A DNA stretch of 64,000 nt, from NCBI RefSeq assembly GCF_001658005.1, contig NZ_CP015987.1, positions 1 to 64,000 of the forward strand. Direction: 5' to 3'. This document shows, one piece after another, positions 1 to 7,795 of this stretch; the first letter of the stretch is position 1, and each line of letters opens with the position of its first letter. This stretch comes from Sphingobium sp. EP60837 (lineage in GTDB: Bacteria > Pseudomonadota > Alphaproteobacteria > Sphingomonadales > Sphingomonadaceae). The position numbers were made by a program, and so were the translations under genes. The notes beneath the pieces are model-generated. The model saw nothing but the letters and a program-made list of their open reading frames with translations. It was not told the origin of the DNA and searched no databases.

Positions 1-918
1 ATCATGATCTATCTCACGCGCATTATGGTCATAATAGGCCTGTAGCTGGATCGCGCCGCCCGACGGCATTTCGCGCCGCCAGCGGGCGAGCAGGTCATAG
101 CCGTAAAAGGCTTCGGACGGGTTCAAGCCGCGGGACAGCGACCCATAATGGGCGTCCCCCTGCAGCATGACCGAGTCCTGCGCCGAGGCGTCCCAGTCCA
201 TGCGGAAGCCCAGTTGGGTACGGCGGCTGCCGTCGTCGCTGTCGTCGGAACTTTCGAAATTCTCGTGCCGCTTCGCGAAGATCCGGTAGTTGATCCCGTC
301 GCCCGCTTGCCCACCATAGCGAAGCCCCAGGTCATAGGTCCTGTTGCCGCCGACGACCGTCGCATACAGCCCTTGGGAAGCTCCCGCGTCGCGCGTGATG
401 ATGTTGATGACGCCGTTCACGGCATTGGAGCCCCAAAGCGTCGCGCCGGGGCCGGAAATGACTTCGATCCGCTCCACATCTTCCGGCAATATGTCCGGCA
501 TGTCCCAATATACGCCGGAATAAAGCGGCGAATAAACGCTGCGGCCGTCGATAAGGACCAGCAGCTTGTTGGAAAAATTCTGCGCCTGTTCATTGCCGCT
601 AAGGCCGCGGGCAGCGACGATTATGTCATTCGGGCCGCCCCGCATCACCTGCAGATTGGGCGCGAGCCGCAATATGCCCGGCAGGGTCAGCGTACCTGAC
701 CGGACAATATCATCATGGGTGATGACATAGATGGACGCCGGGGCGTCGGCCAGGGCGGCGTTGGAGCGTGTAACCGACGTGACGTCCAGCCGCGATAGTG
801 CGGCGAGCGGCATGTCGCGCAATTCCTCGATACTTTGAGCCCGAGCTGCGCCCGATTGCACGCCCAGCAGCCCTGCTATCGCCCAGGTAATCCTGAACAC
901 AGCCGATCCTGACCGCAT
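1..918 (-). CDS. TonB-dependent receptor, N-terminal part (cut by window edge)
   Basis: Outer-membrane active-transport receptor; only the first 306 residues are present because the frame stays open to base 1. The start ATG at 918 is preceded by a G-rich ribosome site. A signal peptide ends near ARAQS at about residue 28. A plug domain follows, with the typical stretch SIYVITHDDI, then LVLIDGRSVYSPLYSG, IEVISGPGATLWGSNAVNGV and INIITR, after which the barrel begins. The extended plug with 'RSVYSP' and 'WGSNAVNGVIN' is common in vitamin B12/siderophore-type and orphan receptors, so the substrate cannot be named. It reads away from the small genes to its right. The family is clear; the ligand is unknown. 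Confidence 0.93.
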   Translation of the reverse strand, partial: MRSGSAVFRITWAIAGLLGVQSGAARAQSIEELRDMPLAALSRLDVTSVTRSNAALADAPASIYVITHDDIVRSGTLTLPGILRLAPNLQVMRGGPNDIIVAARGLSGNEQAQNFSNKLLVLIDGRSVYSPLYSGVYWDMPDILPEDVERIEVISGPGATLWGSNAVNGVINIITRDAGASQGLYATVVGGNRTYDLGLRYGGQAGDGINYRIFAKRHENFESSDDSDDGSRRTQLGFRMDWDASAQDSVMLQGDAHYGSLSRGLNPSEAFYGYDLLARWRREMPSGGAIQLQAYYDHNAREIDHD

Positions 919-1052
919 CTATCCCCCTGCAATTACCCCGATTTATAGCATCGTTACGAAATTGCATCGAATTAGTTCCGGGACGTTCGCGATTGAAGCC
1001 GGTAGGCGATTGAAGATCAAGCAGATTCGGCAAGATTTCGCCTGCCGGTAGC

Positions 1053-1550
1053 TCAATCGTCCGTTTCGGCGACGCCGTTGCGGTTGTCATCGTCGCCCGT
1101 CTTCGTGCCGCCGAGATGGCCTGTGCCATGATAACCGATCTCGGTCTGTCCACCATGGCCCATAACGCTGCCAGGATCATTGGCACTTTTTCTGTGCCCA
1201 TGTGGATAGGGCGCACCCGCGCTCTCGCCGCCAGGGCTACTCGCGCTCATGTTAAGGTCGCTTACCCCGTCACCATGGGACTGTCCTGCGCCGCCGCTTA
1301 CCTGCGCTAGGCTGTCGGCCTTATCCCCGATTTCGTCATTTGGGCTCTGATCAAGCCCCTGCGCCTCGACAAAGGCGGTGCCGGAGACTTCCTCCACTTC
1401 CGGCCCGACGCCTGGAACATGACGACGCCGCTCTTGCGACGCGGCAGGTTCATCAGTCGCCCGCTCGCCCCGCCAGCCTTGCTCAGGTGGCGCAGCGTCG
1501 TCCTTGATCGGTGAGCCTTGCCCTTGGAGAAATGGGTTGCGATCATTCAT
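1053..1550 (-). CDS. hypothetical hydrophilic, probably disordered protein
   Basis: A 165-residue protein rich in Gly, Ser, Asp and Glu, with no membrane segment or recognised domain. I chose the ATG at 1550 because a GAGGA ribosome site lies about seven bases upstream; the frame itself extends 27 codons further. The sequence has many GG/GH pairs and charged residues in the C-terminal half (GHGGQTEIGYHGTGHLGG). Such proteins in sphingomonads are usually annotated as hypothetical or stress-related, but nothing here shows a role. It could be a spurious frame in GC-rich DNA; the good ribosome site argues that it is real. Confidence 0.5.
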   Translation of the reverse strand: MNDRNPFLQGQGSPIKDDAAPPEQGWRGERATDEPAASQERRRHVPGVGPEVEEVSGTAFVEAQGLDQSPNDEIGDKADSLAQVSGGAGQSHGDGVSDLNMSASSPGGESAGAPYPHGHRKSANDPGSVMGHGGQTEIGYHGTGHLGGTKTGDDDNRNGVAETDD

Positions 1551-1701
1551 GACGTTGTCCTCATTCAGGCCGTTGGCCGGTCGAACTGAGCAACGCGTCA
1601 AAAAAGCCGGCGATCCGCTTGCTTCGCTCACCTGGGTTAGCGCGCAGGGGTCTTTTATGTCGCTATGATGCCGCCTCAGCGACGACGAAGGTCATCATCC
1701 C

Positions 1702-1911
1702 ATGGAAGACGGAGAGCAGCGGCGCCGGATAAATGCCAAGCGATGGCTGTGGCTTATCGTTGCCGCGTGCGTCGCGGTCGCTGCCCTGGTCACCTATACC
1801 AGCCTTCGCGCGCCCGATCCTGACTCGCGCACTTCCGAAGTGCCGCTACAGACCACCGCCGATGCTCAGGCGGCAAGGGAGGGGAGCCGGAACGAATCGC
1901 AGCTTCGGTGA
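1702..1911 (+). CDS. small single-pass membrane protein, unknown
   Basis: A 69-residue protein with a charged N-terminus (EDGEQRRRINAKR), one hydrophobic helix at about residues 15-32 (WLWLIVAACVAVAALVTY) and a polar tail. By the positive-inside rule the short N-terminus is cytoplasmic. It lies just upstream of another small membrane gene on the same strand. There is no recognised family. Its size and single helix fit a membrane-anchored accessory peptide, but no function can be assigned. Confidence 0.5.
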   Translation: MEDGEQRRRINAKRWLWLIVAACVAVAALVTYTSLRAPDPDSRTSEVPLQTTADAQAAREGSRNESQLR

Positions 1912-1966
1912 TTGCATGAAGTGCGATCCTCTTCGGGACCGATCATATCTTTCAGGAGCTTGATCG

Positions 1967-2167
1967 ATGTCGCTAACCGGCCTTACAGCTATCATCATCC
2001 TGATCGCCGCGGCGCTGCTCGGCCTAGTGCTGTTCGCTAGCCATCGCGGACGGATCAACAAGGGCGCAGCCTTGTTCGCAGCGCTGATTATCGTGGCGGC
2101 GGCGTCGGTGACGCTGTTATATCCCTCCTTCCTGACGACCACGCATTCGGATAGGCCGCTGCTCTGA
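1967..2167 (+). CDS. small two-helix membrane protein, unknown
   Basis: A 66-residue protein with two hydrophobic helices, at about residues 4-24 (LTGLTAIIILIAAALLGLVL) and 34-53 (AALFAALIIVAAASVTLLYP), joined by a short basic loop (SHRGRINKG). This predicts a hairpin with the loop in the cytoplasm. An AGGAG ribosome site lies about eight bases before the ATG, which supports translation. It sits 19 bases before the methyltransferase gene that begins at 2187, so they may be co-transcribed. No family was recognised. Confidence 0.6.
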   Translation: MSLTGLTAIIILIAAALLGLVLFASHRGRINKGAALFAALIIVAAASVTLLYPSFLTTTHSDRPLL

Positions 2168-2186
2168 AACATGCCATGACCATCGC

Positions 2187-3023
2187 ATGATCGTTCCGGA
2201 GCATCCCTCCAACGCTGCGGGAGTCGCCGTCCATTATGATGAGCTGGACCCGGCCTATCGCCGTATCTGGGGCGACCATGTCCATCATGGCTATTGGCGT
2301 GAGGGACATGAAACCCCGGAACAGGCGGCGGCGGCGTTGGTCAAGCTCGTCGAGCAGAAGCTGGCGCTGCAGCCGGGACTCAGGCTTTGCGACATAGGTT
2401 GCGGCTATGGGGCGACGGCGGCCGATCTTTTGACGCGCCACGAAGTCTCTATCGTCGGCCTGACATTGTCACCAGCCCAGCACCGGATCGCGAAGGATCG
2501 ATCGCCTGACTTTTCTTGTCTTCTCCGGGATTGGCTCGACAATGGTCTACCATCCGCGTCTTTCGACCGTGCCTATGCGATCGAAAGCTCGGAGCATATG
2601 GTGGACAAGGCGCGTTTCTTCACCGAAGCCCGGCGCATTTTACGGCCCGGCGGGCGATTGGTTGTCTGCGCGTGGCTTGAAGGGGAGGGAGCGCGCCCGT
2701 GGGAGGTGCGCCACCTCCTCCTGCCGATCTGCCGAGAGGGCCGCTTGCCCAGCATGGGGAGCCGCATCGATTATGAACGGTTGGCATCGGACGCAGGCTT
2801 CCGACTGACGGGCTATCAGGACATTAGCCGGGAGGTCCGGCGCACCTGGTCAATCTGTCTCGCGCGCCTAGCAAAGAGCATGATCAGCGACAGCAGCATC
2901 CGGCGCCTCGCGCTCAGTCACGCTACGCAGAGCCGGGATTTCATGCTCAGCCTGCCGCGCCTCATACTGGCACTGCGAACCGGCGCTATGCGATATGGCA
3001 TATTTCAGTGGGAAACGGTCTAG
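2187..3023 (+). CDS. SAM-dependent methyltransferase (class I, UbiE/tocopherol-methyltransferase-like)
   Basis: A 278-residue class I methyltransferase. Motif I is LCDIGCGYGATAADLL at about residue 67, the SAM-binding glycine loop. 'AIESSEHMVDKARFFTEARRILRPGGRLVV' (given in pieces: AIESSEHMVDK, then RILRPGGRLVV) marks the post-I and post-III region. The opening 'Y...WGDHVHHGYW' resembles the lead-in of gamma-tocopherol and sarcosine/glycine-type methyltransferases. Its neighbours two genes away are a second methyltransferase, an FAD oxidoreductase and a type III PKS, so it may modify the same phenolic or quinone product; this is inference. The ribosome site is weak. The substrate is unknown. 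Confidence 0.85.
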   Translation: MIVPEHPSNAAGVAVHYDELDPAYRRIWGDHVHHGYWREGHETPEQAAAALVKLVEQKLALQPGLRLCDIGCGYGATAADLLTRHEVSIVGLTLSPAQHRIAKDRSPDFSCLLRDWLDNGLPSASFDRAYAIESSEHMVDKARFFTEARRILRPGGRLVVCAWLEGEGARPWEVRHLLLPICREGRLPSMGSRIDYERLASDAGFRLTGYQDISREVRRTWSICLARLAKSMISDSSIRRLALSHATQSRDFMLSLPRLILALRTGAMRYGIFQWETV

Positions 3024-3427
3024 CCGCCCCTTGTCCAACGCCGAGATTCGCAGATGAACAGCACGCATCCTGTGACCTTGAGCGATCCATCCGGGTTCTT
3101 CGCCAGCGTCGATCGATAGCTTTTCCCGCTTTTGGGATCATAGGCCCGGCCGCCCTTCCAGACCGATCCCGATCGGCTGAAGTTCCACAACGTAGGAAGA
3201 CCCGCCAGCGGCCTGTTTCTTAAGCGCGGGTCGGGATTGTGGCTATCTGTCTTGGGAACGGTCGGGCTGGTGTCGAGCACTTTCACGATGCGCCCGCAAA
3301 TATGCGTTCCGCACGGCTCAATCCGGACCAACCCTTTGCCATCATCCGTCAGCCACAAACCCGTAATGTCGCCAGAACTACCCGTTGCGGATGCCAGCAT
3401 AAGCAAGGAAGACGCCAGGATTGTCAT
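3020..3427 (-). CDS. DUF2147 family secreted protein
   Basis: About 135 residues. A signal peptide (MTILASSLLMLASATG) precedes a DUF2147 domain: 'GLWLTDDGKGLVRIEPCG..ICGRIV', a proline-rich middle, 'NFSRSGSVWKGGRAYDPKSGK' and the closing 'LKVTGCVLFICESRRWTR'. These are hallmarks of this family of small periplasmic beta-barrel proteins of unknown biochemical role. I placed the start at 3427 because AGAGGA lies nine bases upstream and a signal peptide follows directly; the open frame runs further upstream. It overlaps the end of the convergent methyltransferase gene by four bases. Confidence 0.85.
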   Translation of the reverse strand: MTILASSLLMLASATGSSGDITGLWLTDDGKGLVRIEPCGTHICGRIVKVLDTSPTVPKTDSHNPDPRLRNRPLAGLPTLWNFSRSGSVWKGGRAYDPKSGKSYRSTLAKNPDGSLKVTGCVLFICESRRWTRGG

Positions 3428-3521
3428 CGCCAATATCCTCTTCTGCCGTAAGGTGAGGCAAAAAGGACGACACATCAACCACGCCGCTGATGATAAGATA
3501 GGGCGTGGGAGAAGGATGCAT

Positions 3522-4238
3522 ATGACAAAGCTTGCGGTACGATCGCGCCAGGAAGAGCAGATGGATGCGCCCGATCTAGATCCCGCCATCTATGAGCGGG
3601 TTCTGCACGATCTGGCCCGCGTCAATCAGTGGACCTTCACCGCCTGGCCCAGCATCGCATTTCTCAACCGCGCTATCGGCTCGGCCAAGCATTTCCGCTT
3701 ACTCGACGTCGGATTTGGCGATGGAGACATTTTGCGCGCCATCGCCCGGTGGGCGCGTAGGCGGGGTATCGAGGCCGAACTGATCGGTGTCGATCTCAAC
3801 GAGAAAAGCCTGCAGGCAGCGCGGCGCGCAACGCCGCCCGATCTCCCGATCGAGTATCGCGCAGGCGATTATCTGGACCAGCCCGAGGCGTTCGATTTCA
3901 TCATCTCCAGCCAAGTGACGCATCATATGACGGATGCGCAGCTAATGACCTTCCTTCGCCATATGGAAGCGCATGCACGGCGCGGTTGGCTGATCTGCGA
4001 CCTGCACCGGCATGGCTTTGCCCATTGGGGCTTTCCCATCCTGGCGCGACTGCTGCGAGTCCACAGGATCGTGCGGGAGGATGGGCAGCTTTCGATCGCC
4101 CGTTCCTTTAGGCTGGCTGATTGGCGCGATCTTCTGGCGGAAGCGGGCATATCCCTGGAGCAGGTCCGGATCGTACGCCGCTTCGCCTTCCGCCTGTGCG
4201 TGGAGCGCGTGCGGGAACGGCCGCTCAACCTTTCCTGA
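3522..4238 (+). CDS. SAM-dependent methyltransferase of the type III PKS cluster
   Basis: A 238-residue class I methyltransferase: LLDVGFGDGDILRAIARWA is the SAM loop, 'ELIGVDLNEKSLQAARRA' the acidic loop, and 'FDFIISSQVTHHMTD' the motif II region. I chose the ATG at 3522, six bases after GGGAGAAGG; a second ATG at 3516 is almost equivalent. The gene is convergent with the FAD oxidoreductase and their 3' ends overlap by 14 bases. In other bacteria small methyltransferases of this kind sit beside type III PKS and flavoprotein genes (for example the Streptomyces srsABC alkylresorcinol/alkylquinone set), which suggests O- or C-methylation of a polyketide phenol. The exact substrate is inferred only. 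Confidence 0.85.
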   Translation: MTKLAVRSRQEEQMDAPDLDPAIYERVLHDLARVNQWTFTAWPSIAFLNRAIGSAKHFRLLDVGFGDGDILRAIARWARRRGIEAELIGVDLNEKSLQAARRATPPDLPIEYRAGDYLDQPEAFDFIISSQVTHHMTDAQLMTFLRHMEAHARRGWLICDLHRHGFAHWGFPILARLLRVHRIVREDGQLSIARSFRLADWRDLLAEAGISLEQVRIVRRFAFRLCVERVRERPLNLS

Positions 4239-5325
4239 CGCGGGTGAGGGCGGCCGCGCCCGTTCCCAATCTTGGCGCGAGATGCAGCAGCGTCATCAAA
4301 GCGCTTCGGGTCAGCGGAGCGGCGGCTCCCTGCCGCAGGGTCTCGGCAACGTCCACCGGCCTGCTGCATTCCCTCCGCCATTTGCGCTGCCAGGCAGGCG
4401 CAGCTTCCGGCCCGCTAGCGAGCAGCGCCTTGGCGGCGCTGGTCCCGCTGGTAAGCGCGATTGCAATACCGTCGCCAGCCAGCGAAGCTATGACGGCGCT
4501 TTGGTCACCGATGCGGAAAATGCCGTGATGGCTGGCCTGCGCGCGCCAGCCATAGGGCACGCCCGCTATGGCATCGAAATGGGCGGGGGGCGTGGAGCTA
4601 AGCCGTTCCGCGAGCAGTGGCGCCTCTCGCTTCAATTGCTCCAGTAAGGCGGGGACATTCCCGGCGGCAGCGAGCCGAGCGCGGCTGACCGATAGGCACA
4701 GATTGACCGATCCATCTTCCTGCAACAGCAACCCGGCATAGCCATCATTGAACAGGTGCAGTTCCACCCTGTGGGCAAGCGCATCGTGCAGGGCGGAGGA
4801 GGCGGGGAGGGTAGTGCGCAGCCCGACGGATGAAACAGAAAAGTCGCGCGCCATCCCGCGCAATTCATGTTTACCGACGCCCAGGAACAGCGCCTCTGCC
4901 GTCAGCGTCTCGCCATCGTCAAACCGCACGTTGCGGGTAAGCGGATCGACCGCTCGCGCCGTCCGTCCGCGGCTGACCACCGCGCCAGCGGTAGCAGCCG
5001 CTTCGATCAGCGCGCTGTCCAGAGTGCGGCGCGAAACGCCAGCAGCGATGCCCGGCAGGACAGCTTCGACGCAGCGACTGGAACTCACCAGCCTGAACCC
5101 TGTGATGCGGTGCGCGCCCAAGGACCAGGGATCGATCCCCAGCTCCTCCAGAGCCGCAATCGCGTCCCAGCCGAGAAACCCGCCGCAGACGCCATTTTGC
5201 GGCGTGGATTGCCGCTCCACCAGATGTGGCGTCATCCCAGCGCGCGCGAGGGTAATGGCTGCGGCCGATCCTGCCGGGCCTCCTCCGATGATCAGCGTGG
5301 AGATATTGGCGGATTGAGCCATCAA
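4225..5325 (-). CDS. FAD-dependent oxidoreductase (UbiH/geranylgeranyl-reductase-like), PKS-linked
   Basis: A 366-residue flavoprotein. The N-terminal dinucleotide-binding fingerprint is TLIIGGGPAGSAAAITLARAG (last base pair of the fold at about residue 30). 'FLGWDAIAALEELGID' and 'RRTLDSALIEAAATAGA' follow, typical of the phenol-hydroxylase/geranylgeranyl-reductase group. 'FRIGDQSAVIASLAGDGIAIAL' is the second FAD motif (GD). Its start codon overlaps the stop of the type III PKS gene by four bases, so the two are translationally coupled and very probably share a pathway. The likely role is hydroxylation or oxidation of the PKS product, for example resorcinol to quinone, by analogy with SrsC. 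It has no membrane helices. Confidence 0.88.
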   Translation of the reverse strand: MMAQSANISTLIIGGGPAGSAAAITLARAGMTPHLVERQSTPQNGVCGGFLGWDAIAALEELGIDPWSLGAHRITGFRLVSSSRCVEAVLPGIAAGVSRRTLDSALIEAAATAGAVVSRGRTARAVDPLTRNVRFDDGETLTAEALFLGVGKHELRGMARDFSVSSVGLRTTLPASSALHDALAHRVELHLFNDGYAGLLLQEDGSVNLCLSVSRARLAAAGNVPALLEQLKREAPLLAERLSSTPPAHFDAIAGVPYGWRAQASHHGIFRIGDQSAVIASLAGDGIAIALTSGTSAAKALLASGPEAAPAWQRKWRRECSRPVDVAETLRQGAAAPLTRSALMTLLHLAPRLGTGAAALTRVRKG

Positions 5326-6389
5326 CCGGCTCGGCAGAAGCGGAAGCCCTCGGCAGCGACGCCCGGCCCGAATGCAAGCGCCACACCCTGGCCCTGCCTA
5401 TCCTGATCCAGCAGATCGGCCAGGATGAACATCAGCGTAGCGGACGACATATTGCCGTAGCGCGCGAGTACGCCGCGCGAGAAGGCCAGCGCATTGTCCC
5501 TCAACTCCAAGCCATGCTCGACCGCATCCAGGATAGATCGTCCGCCCGCATGCACCGCCCAATTGCTAATCATGGCGGGTTCCATGGATCCGCAGACGCG
5601 TTCGCGAACGCTCTCATCTCGCAGCGCCGTCTGGATGCGACCAGGGACTTCGCCCGACAGGTGCATGATGAATCCGGTATCGCCAATCTCCCAGCGGATG
5701 AGGTCAGCCGACTCCGCCAGATTGATCGCGAAGAGCGTTTCCATCGCGAACCCGCAATTCTCCGCACTGACCAAGGCCGCAGCGGCGCCGTCGCCGAATT
5801 GCAGCATCATCAAAAGCCGCTCCAGCTGCTGTTCCGCCTGAAGGTGAAGCGATGACAGTTCGACCGTGACCACCAGCACCCGGGCATCCGGTTCCGACCG
5901 CACGATGTGGCGTGCCGTCCGTAGCGCCGCGACGGCGGCATAGCAGCCCATAAAGCCCACCAGGGTCCGCTCGACGCCAGCCAGGTCAAGCGCTTCGGCG
6001 ATGATCTGGTCGATGCCGGGGGCAACGAATCCGGTGCAGCTGGCCACCACCAAATGGGTGATCCCGTCGATGTTGGTATTCACCTTCAGCGCCTCGATGG
6101 CGCTCAACGCCAATGCGGGAGCATAGCAACGATAAAGCCGCATCCGCTGGGACGTCGATGGCATAGCTTCGGCATAAAAGCCTCCGGCATCGACGGGCGA
6201 TCCGCCCTCCACAGAGGGCAGGACCGACCAACGGTGATCGATTCCGCTCCTTTCGGCCATCCGTGTGAACAGACCGCGCGCGCGCTCATCCTCCAATTGT
6301 TCGCTGGCCCAGCGGATGAAGGGAAGATGCACGTCCTGTCCGGGCGTGGCGCAGCCGATGGCGTTGATGCAGGCACGTCTCTCGCTCAT
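5322..6389 (-). CDS. type III polyketide synthase (chalcone-synthase-like; alkylresorcinol/alkylpyrone synthase type)
   Basis: A 355-residue thiolase-fold homodimeric synthase. The catalytic triad is readable: Cys118 in VVASCTGFVAPG, His280 in NWAVHAGGRSILD and Asn313 in RYGNMSSATLMF. The length fits bacterial type III synthases, which extend acyl-CoA or acyl-ACP starters with malonyl-CoA and cyclise to resorcinols, pyrones or phloroglucinols. The His motif has Ala where plant chalcone synthases have Pro (HPGG). The gene is the first of a pair with the FAD oxidoreductase and begins 133 bases after the SnoaL gene. Product identity needs the active-site cavity residues; alkylresorcinol or alkylpyrone is my best guess from the cluster. 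Confidence 0.93.
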   Translation of the reverse strand: MSERRACINAIGCATPGQDVHLPFIRWASEQLEDERARGLFTRMAERSGIDHRWSVLPSVEGGSPVDAGGFYAEAMPSTSQRMRLYRCYAPALALSAIEALKVNTNIDGITHLVVASCTGFVAPGIDQIIAEALDLAGVERTLVGFMGCYAAVAALRTARHIVRSEPDARVLVVTVELSSLHLQAEQQLERLLMMLQFGDGAAAALVSAENCGFAMETLFAINLAESADLIRWEIGDTGFIMHLSGEVPGRIQTALRDESVRERVCGSMEPAMISNWAVHAGGRSILDAVEHGLELRDNALAFSRGVLARYGNMSSATLMFILADLLDQDRQGQGVALAFGPGVAAEGFRFCRAG

Positions 6390-6443
6390 CGCATTCCACT
6401 TTGTTGCTCGGGCTCAAACGCCGCGATGACGGCGATGATCCGG

Positions 6444-6464
6444 CAGGGGACAGCATTCCCCCTG
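6444..6464 (-). promoter_or_regulatory. hairpin between SnoaL gene and type III PKS gene
   Basis: CAGGGG and CCCCTG form a six-base-pair stem around a nine-base loop in the leader of the PKS gene, about 55 bases before its start. No T-run follows on the minus strand, so it is not a standard terminator. It could be a weak attenuator or mRNA-processing hairpin between the two halves of the minus-strand gene run. Confidence 0.25.
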
Positions 6465-6522
6465 TGTAGCGCGATTGCGATTGCTACCAAATGAATTCAG
6501 CGGGCCAGCTGGGGCACTTCTC

Positions 6523-6954
6523 TTAAAGTCTGACCGTTACCGGGACCATTTCCTCCCACAGCAGTTCCAGCCTGCGCTTCGTGAAGCGCCACCCATCCTC
6601 TTCCCGCCGCCATTCATCATGATAGCGGATCGTCCAGCGCAACAGTTGGTCTTTGTCATTCAGAAGGTGATCGGCGGTGCAATAGGTCTCGCCGCTTGCA
6701 CCGTCGCCCTCAATCATCACCGTTTGGTTATGGACACGGTGGAAGGTGGCGCGGAACATTGCCCCCAATGCGTCGATCGATTGCAGGGTGGCTTCCCGGC
6801 CCTCGGTCACAAAGCCAGGTCCTTCGATCCGGCAATCGGACGCCAGAACCGAAACCCACAACTCCTTATCCTTCTGGTCGGCACCCTGCGCATAGACATC
6901 CGCGGTACGCCGCAGCGCCGCTTCGTCGATCAGCCTCGTCAGTGAATCGCTCAT
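6523..6954 (-). CDS. SnoaL-like / NTF2-fold protein
   Basis: A 143-residue protein of the NTF2-like superfamily: 'LIDEAALRRTADVYAQGADQ', 'LWVSVLASDCRIEGPG', 'RATFHRVHNQTVMIEGD' and a C-terminal strand 'YHDEWRREEDGWRFTKRRLE' (pieces). The fold serves as polyketide cyclase, dehydratase, isomerase or small-ligand binder. The start at 6954 overlaps the stop of the upstream SDR gene by four bases (ATGA), which shows an operon. The conserved 'FHRVHNQTV' and 'DGWRFTKRRL' resemble SnoaL_4 proteins found with aromatic or steroid catabolism genes. The specific reaction is not identifiable. Confidence 0.85.
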   Translation of the reverse strand: MSDSLTRLIDEAALRRTADVYAQGADQKDKELWVSVLASDCRIEGPGFVTEGREATLQSIDALGAMFRATFHRVHNQTVMIEGDGASGETYCTADHLLNDKDQLLRWTIRYHDEWRREEDGWRFTKRRLELLWEEMVPVTVRL

Positions 6955-7766
6955 AGGTTCATCCCATTGCCTGTCACGATTGGCATGTTGGTCCAGGTTC
7001 CGTTGATGTCGCGGATCCAGCCCGCTGCTGCGAGCGAGCCCCCGTCCACATTGATGGAGGTGCCCGTGACCCAGGACGCAAGCGGGCTCGCAAGATAAAG
7101 GGCCGCGCCCGCGCAATCGTCGGGCCGCCCGAAGCGCCCCAGCGGCACCCATTGTTCGACATGCGGCTGATTTTCCGGTGGCACCATGTAAGCCACCGGC
7201 GTCTGCGGCGTATCGGTGGTCTCCGGCGCGATATCGTTGACCCTGATGCGAAGCGGAGCCAGTTCTAGCGCGAGACTTTTCGTGAAACCTGTGATGCCCC
7301 ATTTCGCTGCCGCGTAGACCGAACAGTTAGGGATACCACGATAAGCCTCGATAGAGGTAATGTTGATGATCGAACTACCGGGTGCCGCCGCCTTGATCAG
7401 CGGCAGCAGGTTGCTGGTCACATTCATCAAGCTGATCAGGTTCAGGCCGACAATGTCCTGCATCTCGCTCAGCGTAAGGTTGGAAAATGGCTTGGCATGA
7501 AGGAAATGCCCGACATTGTTCACAAGGATGTCGAGCTTACCACCCGCCTCTTCGCTGATGCGGCGGGCGAGGGCCTCCACCTGCTGCGGTTTGGTGACGT
7601 CGCACTGAATGGCCATGCCTGCCGTAAAATCACCGCAGCGTTCCGCATCGATCTCGGCGATAAAAACCCGCGCACCCTGCTTTGCGAAAGCTTCGGCGCA
7701 GGCCCGGCCGATACCCGCTCCGCCGCCCGTCACCAGCACCGTTTTGCCTGTGAAATCCAGCATCAT
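6951..7766 (-). CDS. short-chain dehydrogenase/reductase (SDR)
   Basis: A 271-residue classical SDR: TGGGAGIG at residues 13-20 binds the cofactor, NNVG is the structural motif, Ser in NITSIEAYRG with YAAAK supplies the catalytic Ser-Tyr-Lys, and 'SINVDGG' closes the fold. An acidic residue after the second strand (AEID) points to NAD(H) rather than NADP(H). It is coupled to the downstream SnoaL gene by an ATGA overlap and follows a second SDR by 29 bases. It is part of an oxidative operon that starts at 9486. The substrate is unknown. Confidence 0.9.
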   Translation of the reverse strand: MMLDFTGKTVLVTGGGAGIGRACAEAFAKQGARVFIAEIDAERCGDFTAGMAIQCDVTKPQQVEALARRISEEAGGKLDILVNNVGHFLHAKPFSNLTLSEMQDIVGLNLISLMNVTSNLLPLIKAAAPGSSIINITSIEAYRGIPNCSVYAAAKWGITGFTKSLALELAPLRIRVNDIAPETTDTPQTPVAYMVPPENQPHVEQWVPLGRFGRPDDCAGAALYLASPLASWVTGTSINVDGGSLAAAGWIRDINGTWTNMPIVTGNGMNL

Positions 7767-7795
7767 CCTGTCCTTAAATTATCATCGTCCGTTGA

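Noticed and set aside
148..699. 183-residue plus-strand frame at the left edge
   Set aside because: Antisense to the TonB receptor plug, whose motifs are unambiguous.
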